NCBI GenBank assembly: GCA_964654135.1 | Contig: CAZZHV010000007.1 | Coordinates: 1-39,544 of the forward strand | DNA: 39,544 nucleotides | DNA from: CAMLQK01 sp964654135 | GTDB lineage: Bacteria; Patescibacteriota; Saccharimonadia; Saccharimonadales; UBA4665 | Direction of reading: 5' to 3' | Part shown: positions 1-8,690 of the stretch, piece by piece | How the letters are laid out: every line of letters starts with the position of its first letter | Position numbering within the stretch: the first letter of the stretch is position 1 | Program-made: the position numbers and the translations under genes | Notes under the pieces: generated by a model | What the model saw: the letters and a program-made list of their open reading frames with translations, nothing else | Databases searched by the model: none | Told to the model about the DNA's origin: nothing

Positions 1-893
1 GGACACTTATTGTAGGCTAAGTTTTTGACCGGCAGACGCTCTTCTGGGTTATCTTTTTTCCATTTCCAGGCTTCAGCAAGCTGCTCAGCTGACATATCTT
101 TATACTTAGTAGGATCATGACGCAAGTCATAAACGAGTGCAGCGCCCTGGCGCTTTGGATGCGGGCAGATCGTCATCACAACTGCGGTTTTTTCATATTC
201 GCTTGGGTATTGGCCACTAGCATATACAAATGGCTGGCCGCCCTCAACGACTTCAGCAACTTTGCGTTTGTCTCGAAGTGTAAAAAGATAGTCAAAAAGT
301 TTCTGCTGTTTGTTGCGAATTAGTCGTGCAACTTCGATTGTGGCATAGACATCACTTAACGCATCGTGAGCGTGCTCATGTTCCAGCTTATTAAGCGCTG
401 TAATAAGTTCCAGGCGGTTCGTGGGCTTTCCGTCGGCGCTGAATGGCCACTCAATCCCTTCGGGACGTAGCGCACGTGTCATGCGAACTACGTCAAGCAG
501 ATCCCAACGAGACTTACCATCTTGCCATTGCCATTCATAGGCATCGTAAAAATTACGATAGTGTAGATTGCGCATAAACTCGTCGTCAAAACGCACTGTG
601 TTATAGCCCACAAAAATCGTACCAGGCGTAGCGATTTCATCCTCGAAATAGCGAAGAAACTCGGCTTCGGTTAGGCCATCCATCATAGTGGCCTGCGGTG
701 TAATACCAGTAAGTAGCACTGCATCAGGATCAGGTAAAATATCCGGGCTCAGTTTGACAAACAAATTCTCCGGCTCAGCAATAGGTTTGAGATTGAGGTC
801 GGTTCGCAGACCCGCAAATTGCATAATACGTGATTCGCGACTATTGATACCGCTGGTTTCGAGGTCATAAAAGAAAAAACTGGCAGATTGCAT
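1..893 (-). CDS. sbcB: Exodeoxyribonuclease I (partial, C-terminus outside window)
   Basis: Degrades single-stranded DNA 3' to 5' in recombination and repair. About 297 N-terminal residues are present; the gene runs off the low-coordinate end. My translation from the ATG at 893 starts MQSASFFFYDLETSG, which carries the exonuclease motif I D-x-E. It continues with LLTGITPQ, a motif II region reading GYNTVRFDDEFMRN, then SRWDLLDV, RPEGIEWP and a motif III region HAHDALSDVYAT. These match E. coli ExoI in order and spacing, including the ExoI-specific LFDYLF segment after the DEDDh exonuclease core. That makes it ExoI rather than a generic Pol III epsilon-like exonuclease. No strong Shine-Dalgarno precedes the ATG. 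The small gene at 938-1306 lies just upstream on the same strand and may be co-transcribed. Confidence 0.93.
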   Translation of the reverse strand, partial: MQSASFFFYDLETSGINSRESRIMQFAGLRTDLNLKPIAEPENLFVKLSPDILPDPDAVLLTGITPQATMMDGLTEAEFLRYFEDEIATPGTIFVGYNTVRFDDEFMRNLHYRNFYDAYEWQWQDGKSRWDLLDVVRMTRALRPEGIEWPFSADGKPTNRLELITALNKLEHEHAHDALSDVYATIEVARLIRNKQQKLFDYLFTLRDKRKVAEVVEGGQPFVYASGQYPSEYEKTAVVMTICPHPKRQGAALVYDLRHDPTKYKDMSAEQLAEAWKWKKDNPEERLPVKNLAYNKC

Positions 894-937
894 ATCTACC
901 AGTGTATCACGGTGTCGTAATGAATGTCTCGTTGAGA

Positions 938-1306
938 CTACAGCTGTTCGCCGCCGTCCACCATTCTTTCGCCCATTTTTACAGCTGCATAAACACGAGC
1001 AGCTGGATCATTACCACGCGCCCGAGCTAATGCTCGTCCAATCCATGAAGGACTAACAACGTGTATTGTCGCTTGACGTTCAACGACGTCGTAGACTTCG
1101 TCACCGCCTTCATCACGGTCAACAATTTCACTCATAATGCCAGAGACAGATATTGTGCGTCGTCCGGTACGAATATGACCTTCGGGGATAAATGCATGGT
1201 CAGCAGTGAGATTCATAGGCTGACCATCGTTAAGTTGGTCGACCTCGTCAAGGGGAACGCCTGGGTAAATGCGCTCGTCAGTAATGTGTAGCCTGTTACT
1301 TTCCAT
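938..1306 (-). CDS. Hypothetical protein, 122 aa
   Basis: I do not recognise the family. The protein is soluble, acidic, and has no signal peptide or membrane segment. The region MSEIVDRDEGGDEVYDVVERQ and a basic stretch WIGRALARARGN near the C-terminus are its most distinctive parts. I place the start at the ATG at 1306 rather than 12 codons upstream, because a consensus promoter (TTGAAT at 1342-1337, 17-bp spacer, TATAAT at 1319-1314) ends only 7 nt before it. The longer start would lie inside the promoter. The mRNA would then be leaderless. It sits between obg and sbcB on the same strand. Confidence 0.7.
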   Translation of the reverse strand: MESNRLHITDERIYPGVPLDEVDQLNDGQPMNLTADHAFIPEGHIRTGRRTISVSGIMSEIVDRDEGGDEVYDVVERQATIHVVSPSWIGRALARARGNDPAARVYAAVKMGERMVDGGEQL

Positions 1307-1313
1307 GGTATAT

Positions 1314-1342
1314 ATTATACCATAAGCGTCAATATTATTCAA
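1314..1342 (-). promoter_or_regulatory. Promoter for a leaderless transcript
   Basis: On the minus strand TTGAAT (1342-1337) is followed by a 17-bp spacer and TATAAT (1319-1314). The ATG of the downstream gene starts 7 nt after the -10 box, where transcription itself would begin. Confidence 0.7.
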
Positions 1343-1354
1343 TACTAGCGAGGT

Positions 1355-2641
1355 CTAGTATTCGAGTTCGCCCTTGTTGTCGATAAGGATACGATCGCCA
1401 GCATCAATGCCCTGGCGAATAAGTTCGTGCATAATGCCCATTTTCTTCATAATGTCGCGAAGGCGCTGGACACCTGCTTCGTTTTCGAAGTCAGTGCGAG
1501 AAGCAAACTTCTCAATCTTGTGACCCGTAACCAAGTAGTAGTTATCAATTTTCTTGACCTTCCAAGCGAGTTGCTCTTTCTTGAGTGTAAGAATTGGCAC
1601 GCCGTCTATGGTACCTGTTTCTTCAATTTCGGAAGCTATGCGTGCACGCTCACGTGTTACGAGCGTACTAAGGTCACGGAGCAGTGCATCAAGACCGGTA
1701 TGTGCCGGCGCAGAAATAGCAACAATATCGGTTGTCTCTGGCACTACAGCGCGAAGCTTCTGCAGTTGGTCCTGAATAATATCATCATCGAGACCTTCGA
1801 TTTTTGTAAGCGCAACTATCTGGGGCTTACCAGAGAGGTCGATCTTGTAAGCAGCAAGCTCAGCCTGAATAGTCTTGTATGTTTCAACGATGTCAGACTG
1901 GTAAGCATCAATAAGGTGCAGAAGAACTGCTGTACGCTCAACGTGACGCAAGAATTCGTCGCCAAGTCCCTTGCCTTCGGCAGCGCCTTCAATAAGGCCA
2001 GGAATATCGGCAATTAGAAGATGGGTATTCTTGTCGACTGTTGCAACACCAAGGTTTGGTTTGATTGTCGTAAATGGATAATCGGCGATTTCTGGGGTCG
2101 CGTTGCTGATAACACTTAAGAATGTAGACTTGCCAGCGTTTGGCAAACCAACGAGGCCAACATCAGCAATCATTTTTAGTTCGAGTTTAGCCTGAATAAT
2201 TTCGCCAGGTTCACCACGTTCGGCAATTCTTGGAGTCTGGCGAACAGAGCTAATAAAGTGAGCGTTACCGAAGCCACCCTTACCACCACGAGCAATAACT
2301 GCGCGTTGGCCATCTTCGATGAGGTCAGCCAATAATTCGCCATCGAGATCAGTTACAGCGGTGCCAACTGGCACGGCTATCTCAAGATCAAGACCATTGC
2401 GGCCATGCTTGCGAGAAGGGCCGCCGTTGCCACCGGGTTTAGCCTTAAGCTCTCGCTGGTAACGGAAATTTGCGAGTGTGTTCTGGTTGCGACTAGCAAT
2501 AAATACGACGTCACCGCCGTTGCCACCGTCACCGCCGTCTGGGCCACCTTTATCAACATAGATTTCGTGGCGCCAGCTAACAATACCGTTACCACCGTCA
2601 CCGGCAGCAATTACAACTGATGCTTTATCAATAAAACTCAT
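1355..2641 (-). CDS. obg: GTPase Obg/CgtA
   Basis: Essential ribosome-associated GTPase acting in 50S maturation and the stringent response. The 428-aa protein has the full architecture. The glycine-rich Obg fold spans residues 1 to about 158 (GGDGGNGGDVVF and similar). The G domain has P-loop GLPNAGKST, G3 DIPGLIEGA, a G4-like TKIE in place of the usual NKxD, and SAPAHTG in the G5 area. A C-terminal OCT domain of about 80 residues follows (EFASRTDFENEAGVQRLRDI). I use the ATG at 2641 (MSFIDKAS), which aligns with the normal Obg N-terminus; an in-frame start 15 codons upstream adds unrelated residues. A TATACT box lies about 11 nt before the ATG. The family assignment is certain. Confidence 0.97.
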   Translation of the reverse strand: MSFIDKASVVIAAGDGGNGIVSWRHEIYVDKGGPDGGDGGNGGDVVFIASRNQNTLANFRYQRELKAKPGGNGGPSRKHGRNGLDLEIAVPVGTAVTDLDGELLADLIEDGQRAVIARGGKGGFGNAHFISSVRQTPRIAERGEPGEIIQAKLELKMIADVGLVGLPNAGKSTFLSVISNATPEIADYPFTTIKPNLGVATVDKNTHLLIADIPGLIEGAAEGKGLGDEFLRHVERTAVLLHLIDAYQSDIVETYKTIQAELAAYKIDLSGKPQIVALTKIEGLDDDIIQDQLQKLRAVVPETTDIVAISAPAHTGLDALLRDLSTLVTRERARIASEIEETGTIDGVPILTLKKEQLAWKVKKIDNYYLVTGHKIEKFASRTDFENEAGVQRLRDIMKKMGIMHELIRQGIDAGDRILIDNKGELEY

Positions 2642-2725
2642 AATCTCTTTACAGTATACCGGAATACTTCGAAATATTAAAATCAATCTGTCAATTTCAC
2701 AGAGGTGTACTGTATTTTAAAGCCT

Positions 2726-3865
2726 CTAGCGGTAAATGTAGTGTGGGAAATAAGAAGCAGAAACCCAACCGCTATAACCAACACGGCCATAACCAGCCAA
2801 ACCGTTCATGTCGCTATATTTGATCTGAGTGCCGTCAGCAGACACAGCCTCAACATAAGCCACATGGCCTTCGCTACCACGGTCAGTCTGAGCAACTGCG
2901 CCTTGGCGAGGTACGCTGCTTACAGTCCAACCGCTTAGTGGTGCAAGGTTATCCCAGGTATTGGCGTTACCCCAGTTGCTTGGGACAGAGATACGATTAG
3001 CTACATACCAGGTACAGAAACCATAGTCGTATCCGTTGTAACCATAGATAGCGGAGCTACCAAATGAATAGCCGTATGATGTTGAAGCAGCTGCGCGATA
3101 TACCGGTTGCTGAACCTGACCGTTAGGGATAACAATCTTTTCACCAGGCTTTAGACCAGAAACTTCGGCATCGTTAAATGCAGTAATTTGATCGGCGCTT
3201 GCCTTGTACTTATCGGCAAGGCTCTGTGCAGTATCACCAGATGCAACAGTGTATACGATACCGTTAATAGGAGGAATCGAGAGGTGTGCACCTACAGTAA
3301 CAGCATCGCCCGTTAGGTTGTTGGACCAGCGAATACTGTCTGAGGTAACATTAAATTTTGCGGCAATATTAGTAACCGTGTCGCCATCCTTTGCAAGATA
3401 ATCGACAATGTCATTGCGTGTTTTAAGAGTCGTAGCCACAATTTGTGGTTTGTCGACAACACTATAGCTAGCCGTAACAGCCATTTCGGCACTTACGGTC
3501 TCAGCTTGGTTTTTGACAGCTGTAGCCTCGGGTAGGTTAACAGCGCGGGAAAGATTCAAAGCAATATCTGCAGAGGAAAGTTGGTCAAGGGGATTTGCAG
3601 TCGTGCTGCTTGCTGCCGCTAACGAATTAGTGGTGACACGCTCACTACTGTTTGTGCCATACAACGCGAAAGCGATAATACCGCCGAGCAACACGAAGTT
3701 GCCAACTAACAATCCATAACGGATGGTTCGACGTTGTTTGGCTACTGAACCAACGCGGTTTCGCAAACGCGAAAATCGAGAGGTTCGGGCACGCTTGGCC
3801 TCTTTGGGAGTGTCAAGCGCTTGCGTAATAGAATGACTAATATGCAACTCCTGGCTTACTGCCAT
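2726..3865 (-). CDS. Membrane-anchored LysM-CHAP peptidoglycan hydrolase
   Basis: Likely cleaves peptide bonds in peptidoglycan outside the cell. The 379-aa protein has a basic cytoplasmic N-terminus (about 1-48), one membrane helix (about 49-69), and a linker. Two LysM repeats follow: KDGDTVTNIAAKFNV...LSIPP and VASGDTAQSLADKYKA...IVIPN. The C-terminal CHAP domain holds the nucleophile cysteine in YGFCTWYVANR and the histidine in EGHVAYVEAV. LysM binds glycan and CHAP is a cysteine amidase/endopeptidase fold. The gene lies downstream of mltG, another wall-cleaving enzyme, but has its own promoter. Whether it acts in division or on a host cell cannot be told from sequence. Confidence 0.9.
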   Translation of the reverse strand: MAVSQELHISHSITQALDTPKEAKRARTSRFSRLRNRVGSVAKQRRTIRYGLLVGNFVLLGGIIAFALYGTNSSERVTTNSLAAASSTTANPLDQLSSADIALNLSRAVNLPEATAVKNQAETVSAEMAVTASYSVVDKPQIVATTLKTRNDIVDYLAKDGDTVTNIAAKFNVTSDSIRWSNNLTGDAVTVGAHLSIPPINGIVYTVASGDTAQSLADKYKASADQITAFNDAEVSGLKPGEKIVIPNGQVQQPVYRAAASTSYGYSFGSSAIYGYNGYDYGFCTWYVANRISVPSNWGNANTWDNLAPLSGWTVSSVPRQGAVAQTDRGSEGHVAYVEAVSADGTQIKYSDMNGLAGYGRVGYSGWVSASYFPHYIYR

Positions 3866-3901
3866 ACATCAAAATAAAGCACTTCTCGTACTTCACACCC
3901 A

Positions 3902-3929
3902 AGTATAGCAAGCATGACCATAATTTCAA
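3902..3929 (-). promoter_or_regulatory. Promoter of the LysM-CHAP gene
   Basis: Minus strand: TTGAAA (3929-3924), 16-bp spacer, TATACT (3907-3902). The leader to the ATG at 3865 would be about 30 nt. Confidence 0.6.
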
Positions 3930-3961
3930 GGTTTTGATAGCCCCTACCCCTGTTATAAAAT

Positions 3962-5008
3962 CTACTGTGCGCACAATTTTTGGCAATATTGTTGGATAAG
4001 CGCCTGGTGCTCTTCCAACGTCTTAGAGAAGTGAACCGTTCCGTCGTCGCCAGCCACAAAGAAAAGCCAATCGGTATTAGCAGGATGCGCAACCGCTTGC
4101 AACGACTGCATGCTCACGTTGCTGATAGGAGTTGGGGGCAACCCCTTATACAACAGGGTGTTATACGCGGAATCGTAGGTTGTAGACTTGGATTTTCCCG
4201 CCAAAGTTGCACCATAAAATGCCGTAACATCTGAGCCAAGCGTCATATTTTGACTCAAACGAGTCAAAAACACCTGCGCTACTTGCTGGCGATCCGTTGC
4301 GTTATTTGCCTCTTGTTCAACCATAGATGCCAAGACAATTGCCTGATATGTGCCGAGGCCCTGTTTAGCAAATGCTGAGCGCAAGTCAGGGGCCAATTGC
4401 TTCTGCATAGCCGCCAGTGACTGGGTTACAATATCTTTAGGCGTAGTGTTGGCATCCTTCTGGAATGTGTCAGGGAAAAGGTAGCCCTCAAGACTGGCTC
4501 CGGCTGGTTTGTCGACCAAAGCAGAGTTACCGGCATACTGAGCAGGATCAAGTGCCTTTTCGACATCTGCATCGTTAAAACCATCGTTTATCAATGATGT
4601 TTTGATCTGGTCTATACGCTGACCAGGCAAAATAGTAATTTCGTTGGTCGCTATCTTGCCGTGTGTGAGTTGCGAAACTATTTGTGCAACAGTTTGACTT
4701 GGCGCAAACGCATAGGTGCCTGCCTGAAGGTCACTGCGGACTTGTTTGCTGCTAACGTAAAGTTTAAATGCCCAAGCACTGCGAATAAGACCATCATTTT
4801 CTAAATTATTAGCGATCACGTCCAGCGAAGCCCCCTGCTGAACAGTTACCAACTGAGTTTTTTGGCTCGGGCTGACGGGCTTAAGCTTCTCGTAATACAC
4901 CTGTCGAACCAGAACTGTGGCGCCTACAACCAAAATCAGCAGTAATATGAATACGAGTGTAAGGCGTCGTGGCCATCGAGATGTTGGTTGCTGTGCGCTG
5001 TATCTCAT
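3962..5008 (-). CDS. mltG: Endolytic murein transglycosylase MltG
   Basis: Cuts nascent glycan strands and thereby sets their length. The 348-aa protein has one N-terminal membrane helix (about 15-37) and then the YceG/MltG fold. The catalytic glutamate lies in LASMVEQEA. The conserved segment YNTLLYKGLPPTPISNVS is followed by HPANTDWLFFV, both family hallmarks. Length is normal. It starts 3 nt after the ruvX stop, so translation is probably coupled. In many bacteria ruvX and mltG are neighbours, which supports both calls. Confidence 0.96.
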   Translation of the reverse strand: MRYSAQQPTSRWPRRLTLVFILLLILVVGATVLVRQVYYEKLKPVSPSQKTQLVTVQQGASLDVIANNLENDGLIRSAWAFKLYVSSKQVRSDLQAGTYAFAPSQTVAQIVSQLTHGKIATNEITILPGQRIDQIKTSLINDGFNDADVEKALDPAQYAGNSALVDKPAGASLEGYLFPDTFQKDANTTPKDIVTQSLAAMQKQLAPDLRSAFAKQGLGTYQAIVLASMVEQEANNATDRQQVAQVFLTRLSQNMTLGSDVTAFYGATLAGKSKSTTYDSAYNTLLYKGLPPTPISNVSMQSLQAVAHPANTDWLFFVAGDDGTVHFSKTLEEHQALIQQYCQKLCAQ

Positions 5009-5011
5009 AAC

Positions 5012-5434
5012 TTATAGTATCCCCTGTTCTTGCAAAAAATCTTCTAGAATATAGGTCGCCGCCAAAGCATCGATATCGCCTTTGACGTAGGGCTTCTTGC
5101 GAGCTTTAAGCTCGGCTTCTGCCTTATTTGATGTTAGCGCTTCATCCTGGAAAAATACCGGAATCTCTGTGTGCTCCTGTAATTGTCGCACAAAATCACG
5201 AACAATGCGCGTTTGGTCTGTCTCTTGGCTCTGCATGTTGCGCGGCAAACCCACAACCAAGGCGCCGGCATCTTCTTGCCTAAGTAACGTGGATATAGTC
5301 TCTAGGATAGCTGCATCGTGCGTGAGTGTCGTAAGTGGTGATGCAATCTTAGCAATCGTACTTGCTCGTGCAACGCCAATGCGTTGGGCACCGACATCAA
5401 GCGACACGATACTGCTTCCCTTAATTGCTGGCAT
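5012..5434 (-). CDS. ruvX: Holliday junction resolvase-like RuvX/YqgF
   Basis: RNase H-fold nuclease, implicated in 16S rRNA 5'-end processing and described as a putative Holliday junction resolvase. The 140 aa contain the family signature SLDVGAQRIGVARAS with the first acidic residue, VVGLPRNMQSQET, and the late motif FQDEALTSNKAE. A final acidic region GDIDALAATYILEDFL closes the active site. The start overlaps the end of the upstream 585-aa gene by 14 nt, indicating one transcript with it and mltG. Confidence 0.94.
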   Translation of the reverse strand: MPAIKGSSIVSLDVGAQRIGVARASTIAKIASPLTTLTHDAAILETISTLLRQEDAGALVVGLPRNMQSQETDQTRIVRDFVRQLQEHTEIPVFFQDEALTSNKAEAELKARKKPYVKGDIDALAATYILEDFLQEQGIL

Positions 5435-7178
5435 TTGCTTTCGTTTGCGGTTTATCGATGGTAATACTGATCTTGCTCGTGCTACTTGGCGTAGAGCTTA
5501 CCCAGAATGGGCTATAGTTTACGGTCACATCTGTAACGCCTGGATTACTCTTGATGATTTGCTTTGTATCATTGAGCTTCTTACCAGCAACCTGCTGACG
5601 CAATGTTTCGGTCTTGAGGCTTGGGCCGGCTACAGCAGTTACATGCATAGCAACGTTACCATTATCAGCATTCTGAATGGTAAATTCAGCGCTGTCTAAG
5701 CCGTAATCAGTAATTACCTGTTTCTTGGCATCGATTTGTTCATCAACAGCGTTGGCGATGAGCTTCTTGAGATCAGCCTGCTTAGCGCCAAGCATTGTGT
5801 ACGTTAGATTTTCGGTTACCGTAACATTACCTGCTTCGTCGCCAGCCTTAGCGCTGGTTGTAATGTTTGGCGTACCCGTTGTAAACGTGGCGGGAACTGG
5901 GTAAAGGCCCATGTTTGTGAGTTGGTTCTGGAGTTGCTGCTTGATAGCGCCTGTGTCCTGGCTGGCAATCTTCTGTTTAGCGGCATCGATGTCTGACTGC
6001 TGCAAGATCTTGGTAATTTGGTCTGTACCGCCAGTGAATGGATCACTAGAAGTACCTTTAACATCTGAACGCCCGGCTACGGCAAATGTCGTGCCAGAAT
6101 CCAAGTTGCCTTTAGCGCCACCTGTCTGAGCACTTACGGTGATACTTTTAGCGGACTGCCAAGTACAGCTGCCGTGAGAAGTTGCAGGTGCAAACGATGC
6201 AGATGTTTGTGTGATGAATGTCTGGCCGCTAGCAGTAATGCCAGTTCCGGCAGGAACGTCGGCAGGAACCGTACCGCTACAAGCACCAGCAGACATACTA
6301 ACCGTACCGCTCGCCTTTTGACCATCGTTACGCTGGCCAGATGCATCAGCTTGGCCTGTAAGCGTTTTTTGGGTTTGCTGAGACTGAGCAGGTACAACGC
6401 CACCGTCTGCACTGAGGCTATTCGATGACGTACTCAAAGTAATGTTGAGATTGGTGTCGACAGCTGTGCTGTTGGTCTTTACTAGAATGGTTGCGCGTGG
6501 CATTACCTTAAAGCACATGATCCAGAGGAAAATAATTAGGGCTAAACCGCCACCGCCGATAATCAGCCATAGACGGAATTTATCGAAGTTAGGAATGGCA
6601 AGTTTCTTGTTTTTCTTGCCCTTTGGAGCTATTGGCGCGTTCTTGTCGCCCTTAGGACCAGGACCACCAACTACCGCACCAGTTGGTGGCATGTTGCGCA
6701 TAATCGGGTTTTTATCGGTATTGTCGAGGTTAATAGCATCATCGAGGCTTGATGGAGGCATTGAACCACGCGCCAAGTCGCCAACTGCAGCGCTCTTATC
6801 GAGTCCAGGCTTTACGAGTTTGGCATCTGAGTCATCCATATTGATAGACTCTTCAAAGTCGTCGGGCAATTCGGCTACGGCAGCTGGTACATGAGGGATT
6901 TCGGGCTTACTCTGCAAATTCTTGGCAACATACATACCAACATTGGCCGCAAGTGGCAGCAGTCCAGTTTCACTTGTAATAAGTACAAGATTTTTGCTCG
7001 TTTCATCGGCACTGCGCTTAAGCAGCTTCATGTTAACGACACTCTGAAGCGTCGTTGCACGCTTAGGCAATACAAGCGCAAGAATCTTACTCTGTGAGCC
7101 ACGAACCTTATCGATAATGGTTGTTATTTCGTCATCTACGTCGATGTAAATGACATCTTTAGCGGGTATACTGCTCAT
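5421..7178 (-). CDS. Baseplate-J-like single-pass membrane protein
   Basis: 585 aa. The N-terminal part (about 1-95, starting MSSIPAKDVIYIDVDDE) looks like a small cytoplasmic alpha/beta domain. A low-complexity acidic and proline-rich linker follows, then one membrane helix at about 205-225 (LIIGGGGLALIIFLWIMCF). The remaining 360 residues are exported and rich in Ser, Thr and Gly. The segment with GTVPADVPAGTGITASGQTF and a later GTTFAVAG resembles the beta domain of baseplate J/gp47-like proteins. The gene overlaps the upstream PilM-like gene by 4 nt (ATGA), so the two are tightly coupled. I infer a trans-envelope complex with the PilM-like ATPase inside. The biochemical function is unknown; the domain call is from memory of Saccharibacterial homologues. 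Confidence 0.75.
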   Translation of the reverse strand: MSSIPAKDVIYIDVDDEITTIIDKVRGSQSKILALVLPKRATTLQSVVNMKLLKRSADETSKNLVLITSETGLLPLAANVGMYVAKNLQSKPEIPHVPAAVAELPDDFEESINMDDSDAKLVKPGLDKSAAVGDLARGSMPPSSLDDAINLDNTDKNPIMRNMPPTGAVVGGPGPKGDKNAPIAPKGKKNKKLAIPNFDKFRLWLIIGGGGLALIIFLWIMCFKVMPRATILVKTNSTAVDTNLNITLSTSSNSLSADGGVVPAQSQQTQKTLTGQADASGQRNDGQKASGTVSMSAGACSGTVPADVPAGTGITASGQTFITQTSASFAPATSHGSCTWQSAKSITVSAQTGGAKGNLDSGTTFAVAGRSDVKGTSSDPFTGGTDQITKILQQSDIDAAKQKIASQDTGAIKQQLQNQLTNMGLYPVPATFTTGTPNITTSAKAGDEAGNVTVTENLTYTMLGAKQADLKKLIANAVDEQIDAKKQVITDYGLDSAEFTIQNADNGNVAMHVTAVAGPSLKTETLRQQVAGKKLNDTKQIIKSNPGVTDVTVNYSPFWVSSTPSSTSKISITIDKPQTKANASN

Positions 7179-8521
7179 GTTTTAAGCATCCTATCAAGTT
7201 TTTCGCGAATTGAGCCAGATGAGTCTGCACCAGCAGTGCCGGAGAATTGGAGCGTATCCAAGCCGACACGGAGCAAGCCCATAGCTGTAATAAACGTATG
7301 GTCGTTCACTTGCCCTGTTTTGTCAATAATACCCACAACTTGGTCTGGGTGAATGTGATGCACAATTGGCTTACGAGTGAATGGCAATTGTTTGTACCAA
7401 TCTGTCTGTTCGAGTTTGTCCATAAGGATGTCGAGGCTTGAACCACCGCCACAAAGCAAAACATTGTGCGGTAAATGATCGAGCTTGGTAAATTCGGCAA
7501 GTGCTACTTCGATACCACTCATCCAAACATCGAGTGTCTTGTTAAGAGCACCCTCAACAGCAGCAACCTTGTGCTGCGGAACGCGATTTTCGGCCAAACC
7601 AACTTTGAGTAACTCGGCTTGGTCAAATTCGACGTTGAGCTCACGCTCGATAGAACGAGTATAGGCACGGCCACCGATACCAAACATCTTGGTACCCTGG
7701 ACACCGCCATCGTTAATAACAGCAATATCGGTTGTACCACCACCGATATCCATAAGAATAGCGCTCATACTTGCACTCGTGTCGTCACCAATGACAGATC
7801 GAGAAACTGCAAATGGCTCTGCCGCGACTGCCAAAAGATCGAGGTCTAGCTGCTGGGCTGTACGTTCCAGAGCGCCAATGTGAATAAGCGGCGCAAATGC
7901 CGTGTAAAGTTGTACAACGACGTCTTTACCCTGGAAGCCAACAGGACTCGTAACTTTGTAACCATCGATTTCGATGCCAACAAGCGCACTGTTAACGAGA
8001 CGAATTTCGACTTCTTTGCCACCAAGCTCCCATGCGAGTTGTTGCTTAGCTTTAGCCTGAGCTCGTTCCTGAACGAGCTTAATAATGCGTTCTACCTCTG
8101 GCAAATCAAGAGCTTTTATAGCGTCTTTACGCGTTACGCGGACGGTAGTTGTCATACCCTTAACAAGTTCGCCGGCAATACCAAGAACAGCTGTACGAGC
8201 GCTTACACCAGCTTGCTGTTCAGCCATAGCCAATGCTTTGTCACAGTTTTCGACGACGCGCGCAATGTCTGCGATTGCGCCGGCCTGCATGTCGCTCAAA
8301 GCTTGGTGCTTACGGCCAACACCAACAATCTCGATGCCGCCAGGCATGACTTTACCGATAAGTGCCTTTACGTATTCGGTACCAATATCGAGGCCAACAA
8401 TATACTGGTCCTCAGATGTTTGACCACGCTGGGCGACTTTAGAGTTTACTTCAGCGGCTTTATCGGCCACCTTGCTAGCCATTGATTGGCTGAAATTTTT
8501 GACTTTATTAAGATCAAGCAT
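7175..8521 (-). CDS. PilM/FtsA-like actin-fold ATPase
   Basis: 448-aa actin-superfamily protein. Phosphate-1 motif YIVGLDIGTEYVKALIG lies near residue 42; phosphate-2 SAILMDIGGGTTDIAVI and adenosine motif HNVLLCGGGSSLDIL come later. The order matches FtsA and the type IV pilus protein PilM, with the SHS2/1C region between phosphate motifs. The first 38 residues are an amphipathic extension, and there is no clear FtsA-type C-terminal membrane helix. The immediate partner is the baseplate-J-like membrane protein, with a 4-nt overlap. That context favours a PilM-like role in an envelope machine over a divisome FtsA role, but both remain possible. A TATAAT box lies about 11 nt upstream of the ATG. 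Confidence 0.85.
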   Translation of the reverse strand: MLDLNKVKNFSQSMASKVADKAAEVNSKVAQRGQTSEDQYIVGLDIGTEYVKALIGKVMPGGIEIVGVGRKHQALSDMQAGAIADIARVVENCDKALAMAEQQAGVSARTAVLGIAGELVKGMTTTVRVTRKDAIKALDLPEVERIIKLVQERAQAKAKQQLAWELGGKEVEIRLVNSALVGIEIDGYKVTSPVGFQGKDVVVQLYTAFAPLIHIGALERTAQQLDLDLLAVAAEPFAVSRSVIGDDTSASMSAILMDIGGGTTDIAVINDGGVQGTKMFGIGGRAYTRSIERELNVEFDQAELLKVGLAENRVPQHKVAAVEGALNKTLDVWMSGIEVALAEFTKLDHLPHNVLLCGGGSSLDILMDKLEQTDWYKQLPFTRKPIVHHIHPDQVVGIIDKTGQVNDHTFITAMGLLRVGLDTLQFSGTAGADSSGSIREKLDRMLKT

Positions 8522-8623
8522 AATCGTAATTCATTATAGCACGCACACGCAGGTGCGCTAGGAATTAGTTACTACATTATATGATCAACCTTAAGAATAG
8601 ATGGCAATTTGCCGACAAAAGAC

Positions 8624-8652
8624 TTTATTTTTAAGCATAAACATGTTATAAT
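8624..8652 (+). promoter_or_regulatory. Promoter of GC-rich gene 1
   Basis: TTTATT (8624-8629), 17-bp spacer, TATAAT (8647-8652). The 32 bp from 8623 match the promoter at 9183 at 29 positions, so one is a copy of the other. The start of the transcript (about 8659-8668, TTCCGTCCCC) resembles that of the gene at 13466. Confidence 0.75.
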
Positions 8653-8690
8653 ATTGAATTCCGTCCCCTTTACATTGGAGTGTGAGTCTC

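Noticed and set aside
7175..8521. The actin-fold ATPase as the cell-division protein FtsA
   Set aside because: No ftsZ or other division gene is adjacent, no C-terminal membrane-binding helix is evident, and it is fused by overlap to an envelope protein; PilM-like is the safer label.
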